Assembly: GCF_014931565.1 (NCBI RefSeq)
Contig: NZ_CP063353.1
Span: forward strand, 3,348,001-3,412,000
Origin: Clostridium sp. 'deep sea'
GTDB lineage: Bacteria; Bacillota; UBA994; PWPR01
DNA length: 64,000 nt
Direction of reading: 5' to 3'
The notes below the pieces were generated by a model, which saw only the letters and a program-made list of their open reading frames with translations, searched no databases and had not been told where the DNA came from. A program made the translations under genes and the position numbers. Shown here piece by piece: positions 47,814-56,562 of this stretch (positions within the stretch are counted from its first letter, which is position 1; each line of letters opens with the position of its first letter).

Positions 47814-48446
47814 ATGAGTTTTACAGTTCAAAATAATAATAAAAAGATATATGGAAATTATGGGGTTGATGTAAAATTAAATTGGAGTATTGTACCTCAT
47901 AAAACAATGAAAACACCTAAAAGAGATAAACTACTTAAACAAATTGAGCAAGTAGCTCAAAAAAGGGCTCAGTTAAAAAGCAATGATAACTTTAACCAAG
48001 TTAACTATGAAGAAGAAAGACTACGTTCGCAATACATATCAACAGTATCACCCCCAAGAAAAACCCTGCTTAAACAAGTAAATACAGTACTTAAAAGATA
48101 CAAAACAGAGAAAAAAGAACCCTTAGGATATAAAACTTTAATATCTTTTTTAACTAAAACGTCTAAATCAGATAAAAGCACTAAGCTAACTGCAACTATT
48201 GAGCCAATTATAAACACCATAAGTGGTTATGATTACAATGTGAGGTTTGAGGGAAATATAGTGTTATCTAGTATAAAAGGACAGTGGCTTTGTGTTCTAA
48301 CACCTGAAGAACTAAAAAAATCACATGAGTTTAATAGAATCTTTGATAATGCTGTTGAGAAATTTAAACAAAATACTAAGGTAGCTAAAGAACTTAGTAC
48401 AACTAAAAAACTATTTAGTAATGGAAATATTGATTTAAGACTATAA
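47814..48446 (+). CDS. Protein of unknown function
   Basis: The 210-aa hydrophilic, Lys-rich protein has start ATG 47814 with GAGGTGAT four bases upstream; the in-frame GTG at 47805 is part of that site. Central residues (about 35-110) are charged and likely helical (QIEQVAQKRAQLKSN); the end is mixed, with SGYDYNVRFEGNIVLSSIKG. No signal peptide, TM segment or known motif was recognised. The first residues (FTVQNNNKKIYGNYGVDVKL) slightly resemble short bacterial structural or flagellin-associated proteins, but this is not enough for a call. Confidence 0.6.
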   Translation: MSFTVQNNNKKIYGNYGVDVKLNWSIVPHKTMKTPKRDKLLKQIEQVAQKRAQLKSNDNFNQVNYEEERLRSQYISTVSPPRKTLLKQVNTVLKRYKTEKKEPLGYKTLISFLTKTSKSDKSTKLTATIEPIINTISGYDYNVRFEGNIVLSSIKGQWLCVLTPEELKKSHEFNRIFDNAVEKFKQNTKVAKELSTTKKLFSNGNIDLRL

Positions 48447-48465
48447 TAATTCTTACCCCAAAAGG

Positions 48466-48504
48466 GGTGTAATATTAAATACCATAAGTTATTAATATTA
48501 CACC
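48466..48504. terminator. Bidirectional terminator between convergent genes
   Basis: GGTGTAATATTAA (48466-48478) and TTAATATTACACC (48492-48504) are exact reverse complements. They separate the plus-strand unknown gene from the minus-strand flavodoxin-like pair. Confidence 0.7.
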
Positions 48505-48568
48505 TAAAATAGTAAAGCATAATAATGTGTTTATATTGATATTAAGCATCAAAAACACTAATCACCTT

Positions 48569-49210
48569 TTAACTATATGGCTGATTAAATCTCATATTAT
48601 AAGCCTCTTTATCACTAAAAACAGATTTTATTAAAAAATCATCCAATTTAAGAGCATACATTAACTTCAAAATAGCCTTTTTTACACCTATTATTTCACC
48701 CGATTCAGCAATCTCTTTGCTAAGAGCTACATCAAAACTACCATGTTGAATAAACTTACTGCCTAAACTAGTAAGACTATTAAAAAGCCTTTGATTTTTT
48801 TTATCGGGCATAAATTGAATTCCTGCCGCATCTCCTCTTAATACAGTTCCTATATAATTTAGATTGAGTCTTAATGATAAATTTTTGAAATACCTAATTA
48901 AGTAACTTGCTTGCATTTGCTCAGGAAAGCCATACTGAATAATAAAACCAACCTTAAGCTCATTATCATTAAAAATGGGTAACCTCTCCAAAAATTTCAT
49001 TACTAGTCCAGGCATGGCATGAATATAAAGTGGCATTACAAAAATAATATTAGTGTAACTCTTTAGCTTATTAAGATCATAAGTAAAACATTGATTAAGG
49101 CGTAAAATGTCATAATTAGCTTCATTAAAAGACCTAGTAAAGTAGCTAATAAATTTTTCGGTAGTAGAGTTTTTTCCTTTAGGTGAGCCATTAATCAAAA
49201 GAGTTTTCAT
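48569..49210 (-). CDS. Flavodoxin-like NAD(P)H-dependent oxidoreductase family protein
   Basis: The 213-aa protein starts MKTLLINGSPKGKNSTTEKF, the phosphate-binding loop of NADPH-dependent FMN reductase-like folds (GSP-G-NS), and has the second flavin loop at FVMPLYIHAMPGLVMKFLERL. The C-terminal 90 residues are less typical. It overlaps the end of the upstream gene by 20 bases, so the two are translationally linked. The electron donor and partner are unknown. Confidence 0.75.
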   Translation of the reverse strand: MKTLLINGSPKGKNSTTEKFISYFTRSFNEANYDILRLNQCFTYDLNKLKSYTNIIFVMPLYIHAMPGLVMKFLERLPIFNDNELKVGFIIQYGFPEQMQASYLIRYFKNLSLRLNLNYIGTVLRGDAAGIQFMPDKKNQRLFNSLTSLGSKFIQHGSFDVALSKEIAESGEIIGVKKAILKLMYALKLDDFLIKSVFSDKEAYNMRFNQPYS

Positions 49211-49682
49211 AAGCTTTTACCTCATTTATAGATGTAATTTGTTTCACCACAATATTTTTTGACCTAAATTGAGTAAAGGTTCTTAAAATATAATTTACAA
49301 AGGTTTCTTGCTCTTCACTTAACTCAAAATCAGCAATATAGTAAAAATGAATATCAGGATATTTACTATAGCGAGGAATATGATTATAGCCATTTTCCTC
49401 TGGTCTGCTATGGGGCAGATAAAGAGGCAATAACCTATCTAAAAAGGTCTTTAGCTTTCCTGAAACAAAACCATATTTCAAATCAGCAATAATTACAACT
49501 AAATCACTACTAACATAATCTTGCAATAGGCTAGTAGAATCATTATAAATACACACTCCTGGTGTTTTTAACCAACAACTAAAACAACCACAACAATCTT
49601 TTTGTTTTAACTCATTAAGATTGTAAATCTTATGGTTATGATTAAACTTGTTCATAGTATCTAAAATATAAATAGTCTTCAC
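49191..49682 (-). CDS. Flavodoxin-like protein with Cys-rich motif
   Basis: The 163-aa protein has GTG start 49682 with AAGGAGA 9 bases upstream. It has flavodoxin-like strands (TIYILDT, DLVVIIADLKYGFVSGKLKTFLDRLLPL) and a cluster DCCGCFSCWLKTPGVC like the C-x2-C motif of iron-sulfur flavoproteins and related NAD(P)H oxidoreductases. The usual first loop (GSP-G) is missing, suggesting a degenerate flavin site that may work with the overlapping downstream partner. Confidence 0.7.
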   Translation of the reverse strand: MKTIYILDTMNKFNHNHKIYNLNELKQKDCCGCFSCWLKTPGVCIYNDSTSLLQDYVSSDLVVIIADLKYGFVSGKLKTFLDRLLPLYLPHSRPEENGYNHIPRYSKYPDIHFYYIADFELSEEQETFVNYILRTFTQFRSKNIVVKQITSINEVKAYENSFD

Positions 49683-49800
49683 TTAAACCATTCTCCTTTT
49701 GTTATTAACCATATTGTAAACAATGGAGTATAGTCTATGTGAAGACCTAAAATTCATAAATAAATTAAAATTAACATGCACAACTAGAGTTAACTCTAAG

Positions 49801-49990
49801 GTAAATTACTTGTTCGGGGTCAGGCTTTAAACTAGTATTTTGCCTCTCATGAAGCTGAATAAAATCAACTAATCAACTAAACAGCTAGGTATCTCTATTG
49901 ATATACTAACTTTAATAAGGTATAAATTTAAACATATAATAATAAAACAATACTTTAAATAGGGTATAAAGTATTTTCTTTTAACTATGT
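49801..49990 (-). pseudogene. Decayed duplicate of the 3' part of the MerR-methyltransferase gene
   Basis: 49801-49860 matches about 50006-50065 (the gene's 3' end), at roughly four bases in five by eye. A second block, 49928-49978, resembles 50266-50325 (TTTAAATAGGG ... GTATTTTCTTTTAAC). The blocks keep order and orientation but are closer together, so this looks like an internally deleted gene copy without an open frame. Confidence 0.5.
49816..49832 (+). repeat. Dispersed repeat GGGGTCAGGCTTTAAAC, copy 1
   Basis: Exact 17-base match to 50021-50037. The reverse complement of its first 16 bases occurs at 57546-57561. Confidence 0.7.
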
Positions 49991-50014
49991 CTCTCCGAAT
50001 AACTTGTAAATTAC

Positions 50015-51262
50015 TTATTTGGGGTCAGGCTTTAAACTCGTATTTTTCCTTTCATAAAACCGAATACTAGCAAAAACCTCATCATTAGGTTTAAAAAAAT
50101 CACCAACATTATTACCCTCTTTTAAACAAGTTTCGGATTTAGGTAATTTATTACTATATCCGTTACTCTCTAAGTAATGACAAATTGCTTTATCATTAAA
50201 ATTTCCTGTTAAATGGTTAGGTAGTCTGCTTAACATATCAAATTTTTTAAAGTACAAATATAAACCAACAATAATAGAACTGCGCTTTAAATAGGGCATT
50301 AGTGAGCTATAGGTATTTTCTTTTAACCTAAAACCGTTAACAAAACTACCTAAAAAGTCTATAGCTATATCTATTAATTTGTAGCTTATGGGCAAGTTAT
50401 ATAAATCACAGCAAATGTATATAATATTAGGGTTTTGGTATAAACTCTCAACACTATCTTTGGCCACTCTTAGTTTATTAATATCATCATCTAGTAGAAT
50501 AAAGTACTTAAAAGAGCTATTATGCTTTAAAAACTGAAGAGGTAAAATACCCATACTTGCTTTTATATCAAGTATAATTTTTTGCTTTAAATCTTCTATG
50601 AGTAATGATTGCACTAATTGCTCTATACTAGAGAACATGAATTCCATAAATGAACTTGGTGAGTTATCTAACACATTACTGATTGAAGTGTTCTCTAAGG
50701 GATCTAAAATTTCTACATTTTTGGTATAGGGTATTATTATTCCATCACAGATGTTTAGCTTAAAGCCACAATCACAGAGTGATTCACCTTGTTGAATACT
50801 GTTATTCGTTATAACAGCTGTGTTTAAAATAAGTTGCTTATTACATAAAGGGCAACTAAGGTGTTCAACAAAGCTTAGGGGTAAACCCAAGCACTTATAT
50901 TTTTTAGTTGTTGCTAATGGTAAGCTAGCTATTTCTTTAACTAAGTCATTTTTAACATTATTTAAACTAGCTATTTCAGATTCGAGTTGTTTTTTTTTGC
51001 TTAAATATATATTTTTTATAAAAGTATTTGTATCCAAGTACTTTATATCACTAAGCCTATCTATAAAAAATAAATTCTTTATTTCTTTTAAACTAAACTT
51101 ATAGGATTTTAGCTTTAGCAGTTTGCTAATTTCCATTTGATTGTTTTCATTAAAATAATAGTAATTACCCTTTTTTAGAGGATGTAATAAATGCTCTTTT
51201 ATATAATACCTAATGGTATCAACACTCATATTATTCTTTTTAGCAAAATCACTTATTCTCAA
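50015..51262 (-). CDS. MerR-type regulator fused to zinc ribbon and methyltransferase-like domain
   Basis: About 415 aa. The N-terminal MerR winged helix opens RISDFAKKNNMSVDTIRYYIKEHLLHP, followed by a coiled-coil helix (about 85-125). A zinc ribbon CPLC...CDCG (about 136-173) precedes a SAM-methyltransferase-like region (IILDIKASMGILPLQFL, then a LDDD acidic strand), a layout recalling RlmA-type rRNA methyltransferases; motif I is degenerate. Start TTG 51262 (MRISDF) is preferred because GGGGTG lies 6 bases upstream; TTG 51280 has no site. The last residues SLKPDPK are encoded by a dispersed repeat, so the C-terminus may have been altered by its insertion. Target and inducer are unknown. 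Confidence 0.75.
   Translation of the reverse strand: MRISDFAKKNNMSVDTIRYYIKEHLLHPLKKGNYYYFNENNQMEISKLLKLKSYKFSLKEIKNLFFIDRLSDIKYLDTNTFIKNIYLSKKKQLESEIASLNNVKNDLVKEIASLPLATTKKYKCLGLPLSFVEHLSCPLCNKQLILNTAVITNNSIQQGESLCDCGFKLNICDGIIIPYTKNVEILDPLENTSISNVLDNSPSSFMEFMFSSIEQLVQSLLIEDLKQKIILDIKASMGILPLQFLKHNSSFKYFILLDDDINKLRVAKDSVESLYQNPNIIYICCDLYNLPISYKLIDIAIDFLGSFVNGFRLKENTYSSLMPYLKRSSIIVGLYLYFKKFDMLSRLPNHLTGNFNDKAICHYLESNGYSNKLPKSETCLKEGNNVGDFFKPNDEVFASIRFYERKNTSLKPDPK
50021..50037 (+). repeat. Dispersed repeat, copy 2, forming the C-terminus of the MerR-methyltransferase protein
   Basis: Read on the minus strand this repeat encodes SLKPDP, the final residues before the gene's last Lys and stop. 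Confidence 0.7.
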
Positions 51263-51586
51263 AAAAACACCCCATTGCAACTTTATATTACTTATATTTT
51301 AGTTATTATAGTATCCTTAAGCAAATGTTTAGTGTTATTTTACGGGCTTGACTACTCTTTTGAGTTTAATGTAAGTTAAATATCCTCTCTATTTATGCTA
51401 ATTCGAGATAAAATTTTACCTTCTATAATATTGTTTGTATAACAATAATTACACTTAGAACTTAACTACATTATAATTTATAGTAAGTTTATGAGTAAAA
51501 ATAAAGTTATTAAGCTCAAAAATTTTTAAATTATGAAAGAAAATTAACATTTTATGTGTCTAATAAACAGAGAGGAGTGTTAAGTA
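51263..51586. other. Divergent intergenic region
   Basis: It separates the MerR-like gene and the sigma-factor gene. TTGACT near 51346 is followed 18 bases later by TAAGTT, a poor sigma-A match. No clear ECF-type promoter (AAC-rich -35) was seen before the sigma gene. No ORF supported. Confidence 0.3.
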
Positions 51587-52096
51587 ATGCTTTCTTTGGT
51601 ACCAGAAAGAAATATTGAAACAGAGATTAATAGATTAATAACAACATATGGCAATTCTATATTGCGTATGTGTTTTATTTATCTTAAAGATATCCACTTA
51701 GCAGAAGACGCTTTGCAAGATACTTATATAAAAGTATATAAAAATTATTCAAGTTTTAAAGGTAATTCTAGCGAAAAGACTTGGATTATGCGTATAGCCA
51801 TAAATGTATGTAAAAATTATTTACGTAGCTCATGGTGGAAAAGAAAAAATGAAGAGGTTAGTTTAGAGAGCATAACAGCTACCGAAAATATGGAGGAAAA
51901 CGATGATTTAGTATTAGAAATTATGAAGTTATCTTACAAATACAAAGAGGTAATTTTACTTTATTATTATCAAGAACTAAAAATAAGAGAAATAGCCAAA
52001 GTTCTCAATATTCCCGAATCAACAGTTTCTATTCGACTTAAGCGAGCTAGAGAAAAACTAAAAATTAGTTTGGAGGATAATAGATATAATGAATGA
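51587..52096 (+). CDS. ECF-type RNA polymerase sigma factor
   Basis: The 169-aa protein has region 2 (about 20-85) with LAEDALQDTYIKVYKNYSSF and the -10-binding WIMRIAINVCKNYLRSSWW, and region 4 (about 108-160) with YYYQELKIREIAKVLNIPESTVSIRLKRAREKLK as helix-turn-helix. GAGGAGTG precedes the ATG. Its end overlaps the next gene by 8 bases, the usual coupling to an anti-sigma factor. The inducing signal is unknown. Confidence 0.93.
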   Translation: MLSLVPERNIETEINRLITTYGNSILRMCFIYLKDIHLAEDALQDTYIKVYKNYSSFKGNSSEKTWIMRIAINVCKNYLRSSWWKRKNEEVSLESITATENMEENDDLVLEIMKLSYKYKEVILLYYYQELKIREIAKVLNIPESTVSIRLKRAREKLKISLEDNRYNE

Positions 52097-53399
52097 AAAA
52101 AAACTTTCGTCAATTATAGATGCAAGATTAGCAAGTATAACTGTTAATAAAGACTTGATGAGTGACATAAAACATAAAAGTAAAAGTCATAACACTAAAG
52201 CTAAGCCGGCTTTAAAAGTTGCAGCAATAATATGTATATGTGTTTTAGTCTTTGTACCTGTTATGGCTAATAAAATACCAGCCTTTAATCGTTTGCTTAG
52301 TGTCGTAAGTGTTCCATTAGCTCAAATGTTAAAGCCAGTAGAGTTAGTAGCAGTTAATAATGGCATAAAAATGGAGATTATAGCTGCCTTAAGTGATGAT
52401 GAAACAACAATTGCCTACTTAAATTTAACTGACTTAACTGATAAAAACAGAGTAGATAATACTACAGATTTATATAACTTTTATTTCACTGGTTACAGCT
52501 CTTTTTGCCAGGAGTTAGTGGACTATAACTATAAAACACAAACAGCTACAATTCAGCTAATAGCCAATGGTAAAGACTTAAGTAGTAAAAAAATTACTTT
52601 TGCATTAGAGTCTTTTTTGAGTGCAAAAGAGAATTTTAAGAGTGTTATCACTGAAATTAAGCTTAATGAAGTTATAGACAATGAAGTTAAAACAATAAAT
52701 TTAGATGATGATAGTTGTTCAGGTGGCAGTGGTTTTTTAATAAGTGAGTTACATGAAAAGGATAGTATAAGCATCTTAAAACCTAATAACTTAACTACTG
52801 AAATTCCCAATATAGATTTTGCTAACATAAGCAACATAGGTTATATTAATGAACGTTTACATGTTCAAGTAAAATGGAATAAAAATATAGATAACCATGG
52901 CACATTTTATTTACAAGATAAAAATAACAATAAAAAATATGGAAGTAGCTTATATTTTGATATAAATGAAACAGGTAAACCTCAGTATGGTAAAAAATAT
53001 CAAGAATACGTTTTTAATATTAATAAAAGTGAACTAACTAAATATCAACTAGTTGCTGACCTTGTTAAAAACAATCACTACACAGAGGGTAAGTGGCAGA
53101 CTACTTTTCAAATTGAGCCTAGCAAACACACCAAAGTAATTAATAATATTAAATTGGCCAACATGAATATAAATAAATTATCTATATCTGCTATTGGTCT
53201 AAATATAACAACAGAGCAAAAGAACGCTGAAGACTTAAATATAAAAATAACAATGAATAATGGAGAAATTGTAAGTTACTCTTCAAGCGTAACAATTGAA
53301 GACAAGCTAACTAATAAAAAGTACCTGTTCAAAATGCCAATAAATATTAATAATATTAAAGAGCTTAGTATTAACAATAAAATGATTTCATTAAATTAA
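52089..53399 (+). CDS. Anti-sigma factor, DUF4179-type membrane protein
   Basis: The 436-aa protein has a short cytoplasmic N-terminus (to about 42), where the sigma factor should bind, one TM segment (ALKVAAIICICVLVFVPVMA, about 42-61) and a large extracellular region with the DUF4179 opening (IPAFNRLLSVVSVPLAQML ... VELVAVNNGIKMEIIAAL). Translationally coupled to the sigma gene. By analogy with related pairs it holds the sigma factor at the membrane until a cell-envelope signal; no zinc HxxxCxxC motif is seen. Confidence 0.85.
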   Translation: MNEKKLSSIIDARLASITVNKDLMSDIKHKSKSHNTKAKPALKVAAIICICVLVFVPVMANKIPAFNRLLSVVSVPLAQMLKPVELVAVNNGIKMEIIAALSDDETTIAYLNLTDLTDKNRVDNTTDLYNFYFTGYSSFCQELVDYNYKTQTATIQLIANGKDLSSKKITFALESFLSAKENFKSVITEIKLNEVIDNEVKTINLDDDSCSGGSGFLISELHEKDSISILKPNNLTTEIPNIDFANISNIGYINERLHVQVKWNKNIDNHGTFYLQDKNNNKKYGSSLYFDINETGKPQYGKKYQEYVFNINKSELTKYQLVADLVKNNHYTEGKWQTTFQIEPSKHTKVINNIKLANMNINKLSISAIGLNITTEQKNAEDLNIKITMNNGEIVSYSSSVTIEDKLTNKKYLFKMPININNIKELSINNKMISLN

Positions 53400-53419
53400 T
53401 ATTAAAGCAAATCAATTGT

Positions 53420-53459
53420 AAACAAGAGAACAAGCATAATAATGTTTGTTCTCTTGTTT
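53420..53459 (+). terminator. Terminator of the sigma/anti-sigma operon
   Basis: 18-base arms 53420-53437 and 53442-53459 pair with one G-U wobble around a 4-nt loop, ending in TTT. Confidence 0.8.
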
Positions 53460-53608
53460 AATTTAGCAAAGTTTTTAGCAGTGTTTTGCAAAATAAAATA
53501 GTAAGCAATAGCAAAATATGTTAAAATGTTTTTGACTTAAATAAAGATATTTCAAAAATTAATTATACATTATAAAGGTAGCATGTAATGACCATGAGAG
53601 GACAACTA

Positions 53609-54004
53609 ATGAAAAGGATTGCAATTGCAGTATTATGTTTAATAGAGTTTATATCAATCTGTGCATTTATGCTTTATTGTACTGTTCTTTTAATACCTGG
53701 GGTAGTACTTGGAGCCCCAATTTGGGCAGTATTATGGACAATATTTGCTTTTGATGTACTTTGGTTAATTACTCTTAAGTATAACCTAAAACATAGAATA
53801 ATTTTTAGTTTTATTTCGGGATTTAGTGTTTATAATTTAATAGCAAATTTATCGTTATTATCTTCTTTAGGTAACTTAACATCAAATAAAACAACAAAAC
53901 TTATTGTTTATAATATCATTCAAATTATATTAATAGTTTATATAGTAATGTTTCTTAAATCTAAAGTTAAAAAGCTTAAAAAAAGAGCAAGGATATGGGG
54001 TTAA
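53609..54004 (+). CDS. Small membrane protein, copy A of a tandem pair
   Basis: The 131-aa protein has four predicted TM segments. ATG 53609 is chosen because GAGAGGA lies 6 bases upstream and the downstream paralogue begins at the same residue (MKRI-IAV-CL); ATG 53588 is in frame but poorly placed. The shared block PIWAVLWTIFAFDVLWLITLKYN identifies the pair. The protein ends in a Lys-rich tail. Function not recognised. Confidence 0.65.
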   Translation: MKRIAIAVLCLIEFISICAFMLYCTVLLIPGVVLGAPIWAVLWTIFAFDVLWLITLKYNLKHRIIFSFISGFSVYNLIANLSLLSSLGNLTSNKTTKLIVYNIIQIILIVYIVMFLKSKVKKLKKRARIWG

Positions 54005-54107
54005 TAATTAACCCTTCTTTACAATACAAATGGTAAAGGTTATAAGTCGTAAAATAGAGTATTTCTGAACTGCTCCATTTACAAAATATTAAGGATATAT
54101 ACATAAT

Positions 54108-54533
54108 ATGAAAAGAATAATAATCGCAGTTATATGTTTAGTAGATTTAGTTGCTTTTAATGCCTTTATGATGTTTAGCAGTATGATCTTTTTTCATGCT
54201 GTATTACTTGCTACTCCTGTTTGGGCAGTTTTATGGACTATATTTGCATTTGATGTTATTTGGTTAATTACCTTAAAGTATAATTTTAAATACAGAATAG
54301 TATTTGGCTTTATATCTGGATTTAGTGTTTATAATGTTTTGGCATTTTTAGTAGTAAAGTCATTGGGCTATTCAAACTTAAGAAATTCTGGGATTGCTTT
54401 TTTAGTAATAAACTCAGTAATCCAATTTATTTGTGTATTATTTGTAATTAAATTTGTCAAAAAAAATATAAAAATAGTCTTTAAAAAATGCATAAAAAAG
54501 TTATATCACTTAAGAACTAAATTTGTAAGATAG
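54108..54533 (+). CDS. Small membrane protein, copy B of a tandem pair
   Basis: The 141-aa paralogue of copy A shares PVWAVLWTIFAFDVIWLITLKYN and GFISGFSVYN. Four TM segments and a basic tail. AAGGA lies about 10 bases before the ATG. The two genes are 103 bases apart and probably cotranscribed. Function not recognised. Confidence 0.65.
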   Translation: MKRIIIAVICLVDLVAFNAFMMFSSMIFFHAVLLATPVWAVLWTIFAFDVIWLITLKYNFKYRIVFGFISGFSVYNVLAFLVVKSLGYSNLRNSGIAFLVINSVIQFICVLFVIKFVKKNIKIVFKKCIKKLYHLRTKFVR

Positions 54534-54539
54534 TTATTA

Positions 54540-55013
54540 TTAATTTATTTTTTTGCTTTTGGCAGTAAAATCACTAACTACAAGTTTAAGTACATGAATG
54601 TTATTTACTGCTTTTATATTAAACTCAAAGTTCTTACCAGTATGTTGTTTCATTATGGCGTTTAAACCAGCAACTTTTTGCTCATAGTTGTCTACAAACT
54701 GTATAGAACCATAACCAATAACACTGGCATAAGCATAACCATATTTACAGGCTTCTGCTGCTTTTATAAGCTGATGATTACAATCCATTTCAAAGCTTAC
54801 ATTGCTACAGGCTTTAATTAAATCAATTTTTTTACCCTGCTTTGCACAATGAAAGTACAATGTTAGTTCATTGTTTTCATAGCTATAACCAAAGTTTAAA
54901 GGAACAATATAGGGGGCTTTTACATCATTAATTGCAATTCTACATACCTTACAATTATTTATAATATCTAAAATTTCACCAATATTATTAACCTGTCTAT
55001 CTGTTCTTCTCAT
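54540..55013 (-). CDS. Pyridoxamine 5'-phosphate oxidase-like (NimA-type) flavoprotein
   Basis: The 157-aa split-barrel protein has MRRTDRQVNNIGEILDIINNC (family start), YIVPLNFGYSYENNELTLYFHCAKQGKKIDLI (flavin-binding strand and loop) and YGYAYASVIGYGSIQFV. ATG 55013 has GAGGTGA 5 bases upstream; the open frame extends 28 codons further without a site. Relatives bind FMN or haem, and some reduce nitroimidazoles; the substrate here is unknown. Convergent with the membrane-protein pair. Confidence 0.85.
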   Translation of the reverse strand: MRRTDRQVNNIGEILDIINNCKVCRIAINDVKAPYIVPLNFGYSYENNELTLYFHCAKQGKKIDLIKACSNVSFEMDCNHQLIKAAEACKYGYAYASVIGYGSIQFVDNYEQKVAGLNAIMKQHTGKNFEFNIKAVNNIHVLKLVVSDFTAKSKKIN

Positions 55014-55259
55014 TATTGTCACCTCATTATTATTTTTGAAGTATTTAATTTTTAACTTCTTATATCTAATGTTATAGTACTTGTTTAAAAGTATCAAGAT
55101 AATATATTAATATAGTTAACAGTTGTAAAAGTGTTTGTATTAGGTAATTTAATTATTAACTTTTAGTAGTGCAATTTTAGTAGTAAAGACATAGCTATCA
55201 TAATGCCTTATGATATACTTAAACTAATAAACATATGATAAAGACTAGGGGGTTACCAA

Positions 55260-55934
55260 ATGAAACAAGATAATTATTATGCCGAAAAACTTAACTCACA
55301 GGGTTTGTTTAAGGCTTACGAAACCAACTTACCACGAGTTAAACAGTATTTAAACGCAGAAATAGAGTTCGTGAAAAATCATCTAACAAAACAGCATTCA
55401 GTGTTAGAGTTAGGTGCAGGTTATGGTCGTATAGTAAAACAATTAGCAGATAGTTGTAAAAACATTATTGGAATTGATATTTCTTATGATAGTGTAGCTT
55501 TGGGTAACGAGAGTCTAGCAGATATAGAGAATGCTAAAATGCTCCAAATGGATGTACATAATTTAACTTTTCAGCAAAAGTTTGATGTTGTTTTGTGTTT
55601 GCAAAATGGATTATCTGCTATGAAAATAACTAGTGCACAGTCAATTAAAAACATTTTAACTTTAGTTGAAGATGGAGGATCAGTTTTTTTTAGTACCTAT
55701 AGTGATAAATTTTGGAATCACAGGGTTGCTTGGTTTAAAGAGCAGGCAGATAAAGGTTTATTAGGAGAACTTGATATGCAAAAAACTAAAAATGGTGTAA
55801 TAGTTTGCAAAGATGGCTTTAAAGCTACTACCCATAACCTAGTTGATTTGCAGAAAATGGGAGAAGCCACTGGTTGTAAATACGAGTTAAAAGAGGTTGA
55901 TGAGTCTAGTTTGTTTTTAATTATTCATAAGTAA
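55260..55934 (+). CDS. Class I SAM-dependent methyltransferase
   Basis: The 224-aa protein has motif I VLELGAGYGRIVKQLA (about 48-63), the acidic strand NIIGIDISYDSVALG, and motif IV-like FDVVLCLQNGLSAM. These are small-molecule methyltransferase features. AGGGGGT lies before the ATG. Substrate unknown; it may be cotranscribed with the following acetyltransferase. Confidence 0.85.
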   Translation: MKQDNYYAEKLNSQGLFKAYETNLPRVKQYLNAEIEFVKNHLTKQHSVLELGAGYGRIVKQLADSCKNIIGIDISYDSVALGNESLADIENAKMLQMDVHNLTFQQKFDVVLCLQNGLSAMKITSAQSIKNILTLVEDGGSVFFSTYSDKFWNHRVAWFKEQADKGLLGELDMQKTKNGVIVCKDGFKATTHNLVDLQKMGEATGCKYELKEVDESSLFLIIHK

Positions 55935-56028
55935 AACAGCAAAGTAAAAGCAAATATGATTTACAATTTGTATGGTTGAGTTAAAAATAATAAAGAACAG
56001 GCTATAGTCCTGTTTTTGAGGAGATAAA

Positions 56029-56562
56029 GTGAAGTTACTTAGTAAAAGACTTGGTTTAAAAAGCTTGCAGTTACAAGACATTGAGTTTCTACAAAAACTA
56101 GAACAAAACCCATTAGTACAAAAATACGAGCAAGATATTATACCAACAGCAAATAAAATAAAAATTAAATATACCAATTATCTTAATTCAGCAGAATATT
56201 TTAACAATAGAAAATATTATTTTATTGTTAAAAAAAATGATATAAACATTGGTAAAGTGACTTTAAAAACTAGTAGAGAAGCAATACTCGAATGGGAAAT
56301 GGGCTGGGCTTTTGATCCAGAATATTGGGGTAATGGATATGCATCCGAAGCGGCTCTTAGACTATTGCATTTTGCAGTAAAACACAGAAATGCACGTAGA
56401 ATAATTGCGAAGTGTCATGAAGGTAATAAAGGTTCAGAAAAAGTTATGCTTAAGATTGGTATGCAAAAAGAGGGGTTATTTAGAAAAACCCTATACCTAA
56501 ATCATACATGGTACAATCAAATAATATATTCAATACTTAAAGAAGAAGTAAAGGACATATAA
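56029..56562 (+). CDS. GNAT acetyltransferase, RimJ/RimL-like
   Basis: The 177-aa protein starts at GTG 56029 behind GAGGAGAT. The acetyl-CoA site is GWAFDPEYWGNGYASEAALRLLHFA (Q/RxxGxG/A loop here W-G-N-G-Y-A), followed by ARRIIAKCHEGNKGSEKVMLKIGMQKEGLFRK. Typical of the group that acetylates ribosomal proteins or small amines; the target is not predictable. Its stop is directly followed by the next ATG. Confidence 0.88.
   Translation: MKLLSKRLGLKSLQLQDIEFLQKLEQNPLVQKYEQDIIPTANKIKIKYTNYLNSAEYFNNRKYYFIVKKNDINIGKVTLKTSREAILEWEMGWAFDPEYWGNGYASEAALRLLHFAVKHRNARRIIAKCHEGNKGSEKVMLKIGMQKEGLFRKTLYLNHTWYNQIIYSILKEEVKDI

Noticed and set aside
51191-51379. 62-codon ORF covering the MerR gene's 5' end on the other strand
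   Set aside because: No ribosome site, overlaps the conserved HTH coding sequence and has no recognisable feature.
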